A stretch of 64,000 nt of DNA, from NCBI RefSeq assembly GCF_001942255.1, contig NZ_MKKC01000063.1:1-64000 (forward strand), in the 5' to 3' direction. The translations under genes were made by a program, and so were the position numbers. This document shows positions 1 through 10,225 of this stretch, piece by piece. A model generated the notes under the pieces. That model made no database searches. It had not been told where the DNA came from and saw nothing but the letters and a program-made list of their open reading frames with translations. How positions within the stretch are numbered: the first letter of the stretch is position 1; the number at the start of each line of letters is the position of its first letter. The stretch comes from Nocardiopsis sp. CNR-923. GTDB lineage: Bacteria; Actinomycetota; Actinomycetes; Streptosporangiales; Streptosporangiaceae.

Positions 1-696
1 GTCCCCCGACACCGCCCCCGCCCACCTCCACGGCCTGGCCTGCCACCTCCTGGAATCGGCCACCAGCGACCACACCGCCCAGACCAAACCCTTCACCACC
101 GCACTGGACGAGCGACGACTCCTGCTGAGCTGGCTGGACGAGCCCACCGAACCCCGACCTGGCCGCCCGCCTCACCACCCCCCGTGCGCATCGGCTGCCA
201 CACCATGCGCCTCACCCTGGCCGACCGCCACGCCCACCCCTACTCCCGCTTGGCCGCCATACCCCCCGCCGCCAAGGCCCGCGTGGAGTTCACCACCCCC
301 GCCTACGTCAACCGCGCCGGACGCCAACTCCCCCTTCCCGACCCCGAACTCCTCCTCGCCGGGCTCGCCCGCCGCTGGGCCGCGTTCAGCCCCCACCCCC
401 TCCCGCCCGACGCGCTCGCCGAGGTCCTCCAGTCGGCGCACCTGGCCCGCCACGACATCCGCACCCAGCCGGTGGGCACCGGCCGCCACCAGCGCACCGG
501 GTTCGTCGGCCACGCCGTCTTCGGTCTGCCCGCCCGCGCCCCGCGCACCACCCAGCGGGTCTTCGCCGCCCTGTGGGCCTTCGCGGAGTTCGCGGGCGTG
601 GGCGCCCAGACCACCCACGGGCTTGGCCACGTCCGCGTCCACCAGCACGCCCCCGCCCTCGCCCCCGCACCACGGGCCGGGGGCGGCCCCGTCTGA
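1..696 (+). CDS. cas6: Cas6-type CRISPR RNA endoribonuclease (5' truncated by window, frameshifted)
   Basis: The C-terminal part resembles Cas6, the RAMP-fold nuclease that cuts CRISPR repeat RNA to release crRNAs. The clearest support is the C-terminal block: a GFVGHAVFGL strand, then an alpha helix, then FAGVGAQTTHGLGHVRV, which matches the conserved 'fVG...GvGakTt.GmGqv' end of Cas6. The reading frame in bases 2-150 (HLHGLACHLLE... LLLSWLDEP) also looks Cas6-like but is one frame off from the part after about base 184, so a single-base deletion probably lies around 150-184. An internal GTG at 184 is therefore not taken as the start. It precedes cas10 by 71 bases and is presumably the processing enzyme for this Cmr system. 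Confidence 0.8.
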   Translation, partial: VPRHRPRPPPRPGLPPPGIGHQRPHRPDQTLHHRTGRATTPAELAGRAHRTPTWPPASPPPVRIGCHTMRLTLADRHAHPYSRLAAIPPAAKARVEFTTPAYVNRAGRQLPLPDPELLLAGLARRWAAFSPHPLPPDALAEVLQSAHLARHDIRTQPVGTGRHQRTGFVGHAVFGLPARAPRTTQRVFAALWAFAEFAGVGAQTTHGLGHVRVHQHAPALAPAPRAGGGPV

Positions 697-767
697 GAGA
701 AGGACGCACACCACACCGGCACCACCCCCACCGGGCAGGCCCGCCACCGCCCGCGGAACGGAGGCAT

Positions 768-2504
768 ATGAGCGAACACGACCCGCGCGACCTGGTGGTC
801 ATCGCCCTGTCCGGCGTCCAGCGCTACATCACCGAGTCCCGCACCACCGCTGACGCCGCCAACGCCAGCGACATCATGGCCCGGTTGGCCACCGAGGCCG
901 CCATCCAGCTCACCGGGGACGGTGCCGAACTCGTCATCCCCGCCAGGGCCGATCCGTCCGCGGCGCCGAACCGGATCGTGGCGCTGACCGCCGCCGGGAA
1001 CGGAGCGGACCTGGCCCGGGCGGCGGCGGACCGGGTGCGCTCCGAGTGTCGGGCCTGGACCGCTCACCTGTTCGGCGCATCCCGGGACGTCCCCGGTTTC
1101 CCCGAGGTCATGTGGACCGTGGCCCCCGCCGGGACGGGCGGTTACGCCGATCAGTGGAAGACCGCACAGACCGCCCTGACCGCGCGTAAGCGGCTGCGCG
1201 CCTTCGACTACCCCGAGCGCACCGGAACGCGACCGTGCGCGGTCTCACCGCGCTGGCCCTCGGAGAAGTCGCCACCACCGGGTGTGCCCAGGCACGAACG
1301 CGGGAGTGAGCTGTCCGCCGGGGTCTGGCTCAAGCGGCGCTGGCATGCCACTCCCGCGCTCCCTTCCACCCACAGTAGGGGGTTTCCCTCCACCGCCTCG
1401 ATCGCCTCCACCCCCTTCCGGGCGCGCGTACTGGACGCCTGGACCGCTCCCGGGGTGCGCGGTCTGGTCGCCGAATTGAGCGCTGCTGCTCGGGACGTGA
1501 TGGGCGAGAACCGGTTCCGGAGCCTGGAGGGCGCCGTTCCGGCTCTGGACCGCGCTGGCCAGGACGGGCTCAGACAGTGGTTCGTGCGCGGCGCGGGGTG
1601 GTGGGTCACCCCCGAGACCTGGAACGCCGACACCCTCACACACGAGTACGGAATACCCGGCAGCCCCGTCGACACCGGTGCGGTACGACGCGGCCGACGC
1701 GCCACCGAGGAACTGGCCGAGGCCGTCGGCGCCGACGCCAACCCCTACTACGCGGTGCTTGCCGCCGACCTGGACGGCCTGGGCGCACACCTGTCCGCCG
1801 CCCCCGTCACACGCGAACGCCACCGGCGCGTATCCGACCGCCTGGGGGACCTCTCCCGGGCCCACGGCCGCCGGGTCCAGGTCGACCACTCCGGGGTGAC
1901 GGTGTACTCGGGCGGGGACGACCTGCTGGCGTTCCTGCCCGCCGAGACCGCCCTGGAAGCGGCTCAGGCCTGCCGCGACGAGGTGGACGAGAACCCGACC
2001 ACGCTCAGCTGCGCGGTGCTCTTCGCCCACCAGGGCTCTCCGCTGCACACGGCGATCGCCCGGTCCCGCGAGCTGTTGGTCGAGGCCAAGGGGGTCCCCA
2101 ACAAGAACGCCGTCGCGGTCGGCTACATCACCGGTTCGGGGGCGCGTTCCCACACGGTACGGTCCTGGTCCTCGGACCGGGTGGCGGACGCCCTGGGCAC
2201 GCTGCGCGCGTTCGAGCCCCGCACGGGGGGAGCGGCCCCCACCTCCGAGGACAGAGGTCTCTCCCCCCGGCTGGTCAACGACCTGTACGCCGAACGCGCG
2301 GCCCTGACCGACCTGGCCGCGAGTCCTCACAGGAAGACCTACGAAGCGGAGGTGGCACGGTTGGTCCTACGGCACGGCGGCAGTGCACGGCAGGCACGGG
2401 ACCTGGTGAACCTGGGCAGATCCGAGTACGGCGAGTCCTCCCACGCCCCGGTGCCGCTGGCGGCGGCGCGGGTCGCGGTGTTCCTCAGGAGGCAGGCGTG
2501 GTGA
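768..2504 (+). CDS. cmr2: Cmr2/Cas10, large subunit of type III-B effector, GGDD cyclase
   Basis: Cas10 is the signalling and large subunit of the Cmr complex. When the crRNA binds target RNA, its Palm domain makes cyclic oligoadenylates from ATP. The protein is 578 residues. The N terminus (ALSGVQRYITESRTTADA) is the Cmr2 'GPVQ.fI..aR.T.D' block, and YSGGDDLLAFLP carries an intact GGDD at residues 382-385. ADLDGLGAHLS upstream is the first part of the Palm. No N-terminal HD nuclease motif is visible, and the chain is shorter than many Cmr2 proteins, so DNase activity is not predicted. The ATG at 768 has a GGAGG just upstream. The stop overlaps the cmr3 start. This is one of only two Cas genes here whose frame is uninterrupted (the other is cmr1). 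Confidence 0.9.
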   Translation: MSEHDPRDLVVIALSGVQRYITESRTTADAANASDIMARLATEAAIQLTGDGAELVIPARADPSAAPNRIVALTAAGNGADLARAAADRVRSECRAWTAHLFGASRDVPGFPEVMWTVAPAGTGGYADQWKTAQTALTARKRLRAFDYPERTGTRPCAVSPRWPSEKSPPPGVPRHERGSELSAGVWLKRRWHATPALPSTHSRGFPSTASIASTPFRARVLDAWTAPGVRGLVAELSAAARDVMGENRFRSLEGAVPALDRAGQDGLRQWFVRGAGWWVTPETWNADTLTHEYGIPGSPVDTGAVRRGRRATEELAEAVGADANPYYAVLAADLDGLGAHLSAAPVTRERHRRVSDRLGDLSRAHGRRVQVDHSGVTVYSGGDDLLAFLPAETALEAAQACRDEVDENPTTLSCAVLFAHQGSPLHTAIARSRELLVEAKGVPNKNAVAVGYITGSGARSHTVRSWSSDRVADALGTLRAFEPRTGGAAPTSEDRGLSPRLVNDLYAERAALTDLAASPHRKTYEAEVARLVLRHGGSARQARDLVNLGRSEYGESSHAPVPLAAARVAVFLRRQAW

Positions 2505-3675
2505 CACCGGGTCCGGCTTCCGCATGGGGAGAGGCTTCCGGTGGCGGGCTGACGCCGGTGTGGATGGCCCTGCGCCCGCGCGACGCGGTCCAGGTCCGGG
2601 ACGGACGTACCTTCGCCGCCGGGGCCGGGGGAGCGGCCCACACCCAGCGTCCTTGGCCCAGCACTGTCGCCGGCGCTTTGGGAGCGGCCTTCGCGGCCGC
2701 CGCGGGACCGGAACCGGGCACGGTTCCCGAGCCCCGCACGGTGCGGGGACCCTTCCTCGGCCGGTGGGACACCGGGGCGCGGCGTTGGCATCTGGCTTTT
2801 CCCGTCCCCGCCGACGTGGTGCCCTCAGACACCTCCGACCGCCTCTGGCGCGCCTGCGCCCCCAGGACACACCCGCCCTGACCGACCTGGACCGGGACGG
2901 GCTGCGGTGGCTGCACGCCGCTGACGCCGGAACCCGCGACGAGGACCTGTGGTGGAGCCGTTCCGCGATGCGGGAGTACCTGCACGGGGAGGGTGTCGAC
3001 TCCGAACTCCTCTCGCGCCTGAGCCCCCCTGTCCAGGTCGAACGGCGCACCGGCATCGCCAGGCAGGGGCGGACCGTCCGACACGCCCACCTGTACGCGT
3101 CGGACTACCTGCGGCTACGCGAGAACGTCGACGAGGAGTGGGCGTTCCTGGCGCTGTGCGAGCTCGACCCCGGCCTGTCCCCGCCTCCGCTCAAGCCCGT
3201 TCGGCTGGGCGGGGAGGGGCGTCTGGCCGATGTCCGGGCGTGCGAGAGACAGGACCTCCTCACCCTCCCCGAGCACCCCGACCGCTTCCCCGACGGGAAG
3301 GTACTGGTGTACCTGGCCACACCGGCGATCTGGCGGCGCACCTCACCCGACGGCTCCTGGCGCGACGCCTGGCTGCCGCCGCTGCCCGACGGTGCGCACC
3401 TGGTCGCCGCCGCGGTCAACGGCCCCGAGCACGTGGCCAGCGCACGCCCCGACCGCACCGGCGGGGTCGAGTACGCCTGGCTCCGGTGGGCGGTGCCCGC
3501 TGGATCGGTCTACCTGCTGCGGTTCACCGGGCCGGACCCCGAACGCACGGCCAGGGACTGGGCCGTTCGAGCGCACGGACGAGCCTGGGGCGAGGGCGAC
3601 GACAACCCTGACCACACCGGCCGACGGCTCGCCACAGCCGGGTTCGGACTGATCCTGACGGGAACGTGGACGTGA
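2498..3675 (+). CDS. cmr3: Cmr3, Cas5-like RAMP subunit (frameshifted)
   Basis: Cmr3 is the Cas5-like RAMP subunit that binds the crRNA 5' handle and contacts Cas10. The N-terminal piece WMALRPRDAVQVRDGRTFAAG followed by PWPSTVAGALGAAF is the Cmr3 signature, and the far C terminus ATAGFGLILTGTWT matches the conserved 'GfGltl.G.W' end. The two pieces are in different frames. The first stays open to 2881, while the second is open across the junction, and continuity (DTSDRLWR to LRPQDTPALTDLDRDG) places a one-base loss near 2850-2865. The GTG at 2498 overlaps the cas10 stop, and the end overlaps cmr4 by 10 bases, typical of a tightly coupled operon. Confidence 0.85.
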
Positions 3676-4593
3676 AAGACCTGCTGGCGTTCTTCTACAC
3701 CGAATCCCCCCTGCACGCCGGTGCCTCCGACAGCGAGGGGATCATCGACCTGCCCATCCACGCGAGGCGCACACCCGATATCCGACCGTGTACGGGCAGA
3801 GCCTCAAGGGGGCCCTGCGCCAGGCGGCGGAGGAGCACCGGGAGTGGTCCGACCGGGACGTGACCGAGGTGTTCGGCTCTCCCGTCGGTCAGGGCGGCCC
3901 CACCACTCCGGGGCTGTTGTCGGTGGGCGACGCCCAACTGGTGGCGCTGCCGGTGCCGACCCTGCGCAGAACCTTCGCATGGGTGACCTCGGTGATGGCC
4001 CTGGGCCGTCTGGCACGCAAGTACCGGGCAGTGGACGCCCCAGCCGGGCCCGCACTGCCCGAGGAGCCAGGGGAGGCCCTCTCCACCGGCCACGGCTGGA
4101 CGGGGGACCAGGCGTTCGGCCCCTTGGTGCTCGCGGTCGACGGCATCGAGACCAACGAACAGAACCAACTCCTCAGGTCCTGGGCCGAGAGGATCCGCTC
4201 CGACGCCCTCGCCCAGGAGGACGCCTTCACCCCCTTCTCGGACAAGTTCGCCCGCGACCTGGTCCTGGTCACCGGCGACGCGATGGCGGCCCTGGTGGAG
4301 GAGGGGACCGAGGTCAGCGTCCGCGTCCAACTCGGAGCGAACAAGACCGTCGAGAACGGCCCCTTTCACAGCGAGTACCTGCCCGCGGAGACCGTCCTGG
4401 CCTCCACTCTGACCCTGCGCGGCCCCCAGGGCTCGGTGGACCCCGATCCCGAGCACGTGCGGCTGCTGACCGTGCTCCTGCACGGATCGGGTGCGACCCT
4501 GCACCGGATCGGCGGGGACGAGACCCTCGGCAAGGGGCTGGTGTGGACACGCCTGGCCGGAACCGACCAGGCGCCGGCACGGGGGAGGCCTGA
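3666..4593 (+). CDS. cmr4: Cmr4, Cas7-like backbone RAMP / target RNA nuclease (frameshifted)
   Basis: Cmr4 is the repeated Cas7-like backbone subunit that cuts the target RNA at 6-nt intervals. The start LLAFFYTESPLHAGASDSEG and IIDLPIHARRT are the classic Cmr4 N terminus, with the IDLPI.R segment. YPTVYGQSLKGALR follows in the next frame, so one base is missing near 3775. The C-terminal GATLHRIGGDETLGKGLVW block is conserved. The last codons read best in a third frame that ends at TGA 4591-4593, implying another lost base near 4570. That stop forms TGATG with the cmr5 start. The candidate catalytic Asp lies in the IIDLPIH region. Confidence 0.87.
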
Positions 4594-5055
4594 TGCACCG
4601 GATCGACCAGGGCATGCACGCACCGCCGCGGGTCTCTGCCCGAGGCCACAGGGGACAACGCCAAGGAACTGCGCTCCCGGTTCCGGCACCTGCCCGTCCA
4701 GCTGCACGGCAGCGGTTTGGCCGCCACCTACGCCTTCCTCGCCGCCCGTTCGAACTCGGCGTCCTCGGAACGGCTGACCCAGGCCTACCGGGCCGTCGCC
4801 CAGCAGATCCGCACCCACCTGGCCGACAAGGGTCTGGTCGCCGCCGACCTGGCCACGGGTGCGGAACCCGGTGTCCACCGGGAGATGCTCTCAGCCCTGG
4901 GAGACATGGACTGGGCCGCCTACGCGCGGGCCGGCCGCGAGGTGGGCGTCCTGTTCTCCTGGCTGCGCAGGCTCGCCGACGCCGTCTACCCCAACACAAG
5001 GACCGAGAACACCAAGACCGAGCCCGAACTCCCGGAAGGCGGGCGGGGACGGTGA
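4593..5055 (+). CDS. cmr5: Cmr5 small subunit (frameshifted)
   Basis: Cmr5 is the small helical subunit that forms the minor filament of the Cmr complex. ATG 4593 gives MHRIDQGMHA, the usual Cmr5 start. After two apparent one-base losses between about 4622 and 4640 the sequence continues as LPEATGDNAKELRSRFRHLP, then LHGSGLAATYAFLAAR, which matches the Cmr5 'lP..i...GL..tlAfl' block. The helical C terminus reads DWAAYARAGREVGVLFSWLRRLADAVY. It overlaps cmr4 by one base and cmr6 by four. About 155 residues when repaired, normal for the family. Confidence 0.83.
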
Positions 5056-6249
5056 GCGAGGAGCAGACCGCACCCTCGCGCGCCGCGGGCCGCCCCGGGT
5101 TCTCACCCGCCGACATGCCGAAGGTGCGCGCGTCCCACGGGGCTGGATCGGGTTCGCCCCCGAGGCGAGCCGCCGACACCCGCGCCGCTCCGGACCAGGC
5201 GCCCGACTCCCGGGCACGGGACGGCGGCGCCCCTCCTCGGACGGCGAAGCGGGCCCGTCCCGCGCCCGAAGCCGACCCGCGGGTGAACATGCCCGTACCC
5301 AGCGCCGGACCGCTCGGCGGCCTCCTCCAGACCGAATGGGGGACCGCCGCGCATCCGTACCCCACCCTGGTCGGTCCGGGCACGGCCGAGAACGCCAACG
5401 CGCTGATCGTCCTGCGGCGGACCGCGTTCGTCCCCGAGGGGCGCGCCGGGGTGGAGCTGCCTCCGCAGGCGGGTCAGGCTCTGGTGAGGTGGGCACAGGA
5501 CCACGATCTCGGCCAGGTGCGCGGGGACGTGCTCGACGCGGCGCGGCGACGCGAGCGCGCACTCGTCCAGCTTCGCTCCCAGGGCAAACACGTGCCCGTG
5601 TCCTCCTGAGCCCCGAGTGGCGGCTCGTCGTCGGCCTCGGGGAGAAGGGCAACGCCCACGAACTCGGACTCACCCTCCACGGCACCTACGGATGGCCGGT
5701 CATCCCGGGATCCGGCCTCAAGGGTGTGACCGCGGCCTACGTGTGGAACAAGGCCGGGGGGACGGCCAGAGGGCGGGAGATCTTCCGCTCGGTCTTCGGC
5801 ACTCCCCTGCCTCCGTCCCGCCGGACATCCGGTCGGGAACGGAGCGGGCGCGACACCGACGACGGGGCCCGCGCCGAGCCGGAGGCCGGAGAACGCGGGC
5901 GCGAGACGACGGCGCCAGGGGCGGTGCGCTTCCTGGACGCCTTCGCTGTCGGGGGTCCGGTGACGGTGTCGGCCGACGTGCTCACCCCACACGTGAAGCC
6001 CTACTACGACACCACCCGAACCCGGAGGAGGGCGGGACGCCCGAGCCTCCGGCGGAACACCACCAGCCCGTGCCCGTCCACTTCCTCACCATCACCGGTG
6101 GCACCTTCGCCGCCGACCTCGTCGGTGACACCGAACAGATCACCGAGTTCACCGCGAACCGCCTCCAGGAAGCGGTCACGGAGCTGGGTGTGGGGGCCAA
6201 GACCGCAGCGGGCTACGGGTACATGGACGTGCACAGGAGTCAGGTATGA
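5052..6249 (+). CDS. cmr6: Cmr6, Cas7-like RAMP subunit (two frameshifts)
   Basis: Cmr6 is a Cas7-like subunit at the head of the Cmr filament. The GTG start at 5052 overlaps the cmr5 stop (GTGA). A long Arg/Pro/Ala-rich N terminus precedes NANALIVLRRTAF. The diagnostic part is RLVVGLGEKGNAHELGLTLH and then YGWPVIPGSGLKGV, and the end is VTELGVGAKTAAGYGYM, the 'GiGAKT..GYG' motif. These three stretches lie in three successive frames, each shift equal to one missing base (near 5605 and near 6015). The stop overlaps the CARF gene start by four bases. Confidence 0.86.
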
Positions 6250-7209
6250 CGGTCCACATCGTCTCGGTCGGGATCAGCCTCAGGGACTTCTTCGAGAGGG
6301 GGCATCTGGAGCGGATGGGTCGGGTGGCACCCGGCGGGGAGGCGGCACGGGAGTACTGGAAGAAGGACAAGCTGGGACTCGCCGAGGGGATCTACGACAC
6401 CACCGGTCGTCTCAACGCGGCCTTCGGCCCGGACTCCGGCGTCGACCTCCCCTCACGCAACGCAATCGCCGTTTTCCAGGAACTGGCCCAGGACGTGCAG
6501 GCCCGCAGGTGGACCTCCGTGCCGGGGCTGTCCGCGGAGCTGGACACCGTGCGCACCTACAACCCGACGATGGTCGCGGACGAGGACCTGACCGTCCTGC
6601 TCTCCAGCGACAACGAGGACGGACGCGCCTGCGCGGTCTGGACGGCCATCGCCCTGGCCAAGGGGGATGCGGAGCGGGTCCTGTACCTGTGCGGAATCGG
6701 CCCGGACACCAGACTCGTCCGGCCTGGGCGCGGCCAGATCCTCGTGCTCTGCGTCGAGGGCCTCGACGCCCACCAGGACGCGGAGTTCGCCCAGGCGATG
6801 GAGGGTCTCGGCTACCTGGCCCGGTTGCTCGTCGGCAACCGGACCCGTGGCATCGACCCGCTCCTGCACCCCGATGAGCAAGTCCTCTTCCATCTGTCCG
6901 GTGGGTACAGGGCCACCGTGCCCTACCTGATCGCGACGGCGGAGTGGCTGCGCAGCCTGGGCCGCGACGCCCAGGCCCACGTCCTGCCCGAGAACGCCGG
7001 GCGCTCCGTGCCCGTCCCGCTGCGCAGCATGTCCCCGAGGCTGGTCGGCCTGGAGTTGGCGGGCTTCGGCGCGCACACCGCGCCCACGGTCCCCGAAGGC
7101 CCTGCTTCAGGGCTACGCCTATGAATCGCAGGGCCGGGGCGCCAGGCTCACGGCGTTCGGCCGGGGCATGCGGATCCTGTTCGAGGAGCATCTGGAACCA
7201 GGGCGATGA
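6246..7209 (+). CDS. CARF-domain protein of the type III system
   Basis: Likely a sensor or ring nuclease for the cyclic oligoadenylates made by Cas10. The N terminus (TVHIVSVGISLRDFF) is a Rossmann-type first strand. FHLSGGYRATVPYLIATAEW is the Gly-rich 'sGGyk..ipyl' helix typical of CARF proteins of the Csx/APE2256 kind. I see no HEPN R-x4-6-H motif, so a ribonuclease of Csm6/Csx1 type is not supported; a stand-alone sensor or ring nuclease is. The frame breaks near 7095. The continuation KALLQGYAYESQGRGARLTAF to TGA 7209 suits a small helical C terminus. It overlaps cmr6 and the next gene by four bases each, so it is part of the operon. Confidence 0.68.
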
Positions 7210-8860
7210 CCACGTCAGCCGCGACCCACGGCCCCGAAGCCGCCCGTTCCGTCATCGTGTCCCGTCTGCGTCGCCGGGCCGACGCGGGAGTGGGCGCCGC
7301 GCTCAACCGGCACCGGTCGGGATTCAGCGAGGAGACCGACATCGCCGCGCTGTCCGCACCCGCGGTCCTGCGGGCCTACGGAATCATCCCGAAGGTGCTC
7401 AGCCCCGCAGCGGGTGCCGCGGTCACCTCGGACGACGTTGGCCGGGCTGTCGACGCGATCACACGCGCGCTGTGTGAGCACCGGCCGAGGCTCCTGGCTG
7501 CCCTGTACCGTCCCCTGGCCATCATCCCGGCCCTGACGGAGGAACAGGAGCGGGGAGTGGAGCTGAGCCTCTACCACCAGTGGTTCGCCTGGTGCTGGAC
7601 CAGCGAAGCGGCCTGGCGGGCTCTGCGCTCACCCCCCGCCGCCGTCCCTCTCCCGCTGACGGGCACCGAGGCCGAGTTACTCGTACCGCTGGCGGCCCGG
7701 CACCGCTTCCTGGCCCTGTCCGAGCCCTACCGGGAGGTGCGGAGGGCGGCCGGGTTGGTCCCCTCCGACGCGGCACACGATCTCTTCGGCAGACAGCCGG
7801 GCGACGTGCTCCTCAACCACTGCCGCCACGCACGGTGGGAGTGGGCGGAGCTGCTCGGCCGCCACGAGTCCCTGCCCGTCCTGGACGGGGCCGAGCCCGG
7901 TGAGATCGAGGCCGAGACGGACCTTCTGCTGTTCGAGTGCCCGACGGACGGCCGGGACCGGGCTCGGGGGCACCGTCCGTCGCCCGTCCGGCTGGGACCG
8001 CCCCTGGCGGTCAACCCCCACCGCCTGTCCGGATCGGACCGTCGCCACCGGTACACCACCGAGGACGTCGGTTTCGCGTCCGGGATCATCGAACGGCACC
8101 TGCTCCCGCGCTACCGCGTCCTCGCCACCGCACACGCCGCTCTGGCCCTGGCCGAACACCCCCGCCTGGGTCGGCTCATGGCGGCGGCGACGCTGTGTCC
8201 GGCCGTTCTCGCCCTGGCCGGGGCGCTGTCCTCACCCTGGATGAGGTCCGTGCCCGTCACCGGCTGGCCCACCCTGGGCACGTGCGCGGCCGTCGCCGGG
8301 CTCGCCTACGCTGTCGGGCTCGTCGGTCTCACTGTGCACGGGCGTTCCTGGGCGCTGCCCTGGCTGCTGCGCGTCCCGGCCGCCGCCGCGATCGGCCTGT
8401 TGATGGTGACCACGATGCATCCGTCCTGGTGGGGCGCCGCCTTCGATCCCACCGCCATGGAGATCCCCGGCAGGGAACCGGGCGCCGACCCGCCGCTGGG
8501 GCCCATGGGGGTCGCCCTCTTCCTGGCGGTCGCTGCGTTCGCCTACCTGCTCGCCAACGCGCGCAACACCGGTGTCGGCATCGGTGCGGCCCTCCTGCGG
8601 GCGTCATGGTGTGGTGCGCCGCCTCCGCGCACGCGCTCCTGATCGCACTGCTCGGCCTCGCCTGGATCGTGCCCGTCTTCAGTGAGAACGGCCATCTCTT
8701 CCGAGGCGCCTGGACCCTCTACCCGGACGCCGCTCTGGCCGCCCTGCTCCAGGCCGGAGCCTGGTGCCTCGTCGCCGGTGTCTTCTCCCAGATCCTGTGG
8801 GACGACCGGCCCCTGACGGCTCCCCTCACACACGCGCACTGGCGCACACGAGAGAGGTGA
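7206..8860 (+). CDS. Polytopic membrane protein embedded in the Cmr operon, candidate effector
   Basis: I do not recognise this protein. About 320 N-terminal residues look soluble, with no motif I can name. They are followed by about six hydrophobic segments at roughly residues 324-345, 357-377, 386-404, 434-452, 472-492 and 512-532. The last two appear only after correcting a one-base loss near 8598 (continuing as GVMVWCAASAHALLIALL to TGA 8860). The ATG at 7206 overlaps the CARF gene stop, and cmr1 begins 6 bases after its end, so it is made together with the Cmr subunits. By position it could be a membrane effector or a membrane anchor acting downstream of cyclic oligoadenylate, comparable in idea to other membrane proteins linked to type III systems; that role is inference. 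Confidence 0.7.
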
Positions 8861-8865
8861 CTCCC

Positions 8866-10128
8866 ATGTGGACCACGCTCACGATCCAAGTGGCCACCCC
8901 GGTCTTCAACTCGGCCGCGCCCCCTTCGGACACGCACCTGAACACGCCTCCCGAGATCCGCGTCCCCTCCCTGCGCGGCGGGATGCGGTTCTGGCTGCGA
9001 GCCATGGCCGCCCGATACGTCGGCGACGACCTGTACCGGCTCCGCGAGGTCGAGGACCGGGTCCTAGGCTCCACCGCCAACTCCTCACCCGTCAAGCTCC
9101 GCGTCCCCCGCCAGCCCGCGCCCTCCACGGTGGAACTCCAGGACCTTCTCGACGACGGGGAGCAGGGTAGGTGGATCGCCTACCTCCTCGGTCCGGGCCT
9201 GGCCACCAAGGGACGGCCGCGGACGAGGCACTTCATCCCTCCCCAGGAGTTCCGGCTCAAGGTCCGCCTGGACGGGCGGGACCGCGACGCCCACCGGTGC
9301 GCGTTGGCCGCGCTCTGGCTCAACTGCGCGTACGGCGGCGTCGGGTCCCGCATCCGCCGGGGGTTCGGCAACCTGCGCATCGTGGGAGCCCAACAGGGCC
9401 TCCCCTTCGACTCGGGGTCCTCGTTGATGCACACCCCGGGGCTCCCGCACTACACGAAGGCCGCGCACCTGGTGTTCACCGGCCCGGTGGAGGAGGCACG
9501 GGAGGCACTGCGCAGGGTGTGCGCCGCGACCGGGGACGGCGGGGCCGCCGCGGACACGGAGGAGTTCGCCTGGGGCGAGGAACCGATTTCCCCCTTCCCG
9601 GTGCTGGGCGAGGAGCACACCGCGGCGGGGGTCGCGGGAGGCCGTAGCCAGGCGTCCTGGCAGGCCGTCCTCGCCAGGGCGGGCAGGGAACTGCGCTACT
9701 TCCGCGCCGAGCTCGCCTCGGACAAGGAGGAGAAGTACAGCCCACCGATCAAGACGCGAGGGTGGATCGACGTCATCCACGACGAGGCGAGGCGGGAGAA
9801 GCGGATGCCCATGGCCGCGCTGGGCCTGCCCCTGGTGTACAAGGGCGACTACGAGGTCAGAGCCACCAGGAGCAAGAACGGCGGCAGCGTCGAACAGCTG
9901 CGTCGAGCCTCACCGCTGTGGATCCGTGCCGTGGGTGACGGGAACGAGTGGCGGCTGTTCTCCTTCGCTTTCTGGAGCCGTCTCCTACCGGATGACGACG
10001 CGGTCAGCGTGGACCTGTGGAAGCGCGGCAACCATGTCCGGCGGCTGGAGGTCACCACGGACAACGCCCATGGTCTCGTGGAGAACTGGATCGACGAACT
10101 CGGAGGCGGGGCGAGTTTCATCCGCTGA
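8866..10128 (+). CDS. cmr1: Cmr1, Cas7-like RAMP subunit
   Basis: Cmr1 caps the 3' end of the crRNA filament. Start MWTTLTIQVATPVFN and then PPEIRVPSLRGGMRFWLRAM match the Cmr1 'tpif.gg......iR..siKG.lRfWwRa' signature. YGGVGSRIRRGFGNLRI is the Gly-rich RAMP loop. The frame is intact over 420 residues. GAGAGGTGAC precedes the ATG. Placing cmr1 last, after the CARF and membrane genes, is an unusual order, but the gene is clearly part of the same run. It is followed by a short spacer region and the two CRISPR repeats. Confidence 0.88.
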   Translation: MWTTLTIQVATPVFNSAAPPSDTHLNTPPEIRVPSLRGGMRFWLRAMAARYVGDDLYRLREVEDRVLGSTANSSPVKLRVPRQPAPSTVELQDLLDDGEQGRWIAYLLGPGLATKGRPRTRHFIPPQEFRLKVRLDGRDRDAHRCALAALWLNCAYGGVGSRIRRGFGNLRIVGAQQGLPFDSGSSLMHTPGLPHYTKAAHLVFTGPVEEAREALRRVCAATGDGGAAADTEEFAWGEEPISPFPVLGEEHTAAGVAGGRSQASWQAVLARAGRELRYFRAELASDKEEKYSPPIKTRGWIDVIHDEARREKRMPMAALGLPLVYKGDYEVRATRSKNGGSVEQLRRASPLWIRAVGDGNEWRLFSFAFWSRLLPDDDAVSVDLWKRGNHVRRLEVTTDNAHGLVENWIDELGGGASFIR

Positions 10129-10225
10129 GCGGACCTGCCCGGGGACAGCTCGGCGGACAACCGTCCGGGCCGACGTGCAGAGAGGGCACATCACCGCAGG
10201 TCGGAGCGCATGAAAATGGGGAAGG

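Noticed and set aside
184-696. A complete gene starting at GTG 184
   Set aside because: Cas6-like sequence continues upstream in another frame, so this is the tail of a truncated, frameshifted gene.
3695-5398. Long open frame on the minus strand opposite cmr4-cmr6
   Set aside because: Random Arg/Pro/Gly-rich composition; an antisense effect of high GC content over a clearly coding plus strand.
6246-7209. Csm6/Csx1 HEPN ribonuclease
   Set aside because: CARF-like features are present but no R-x4-6-H motif is visible, even in the shifted C terminus.
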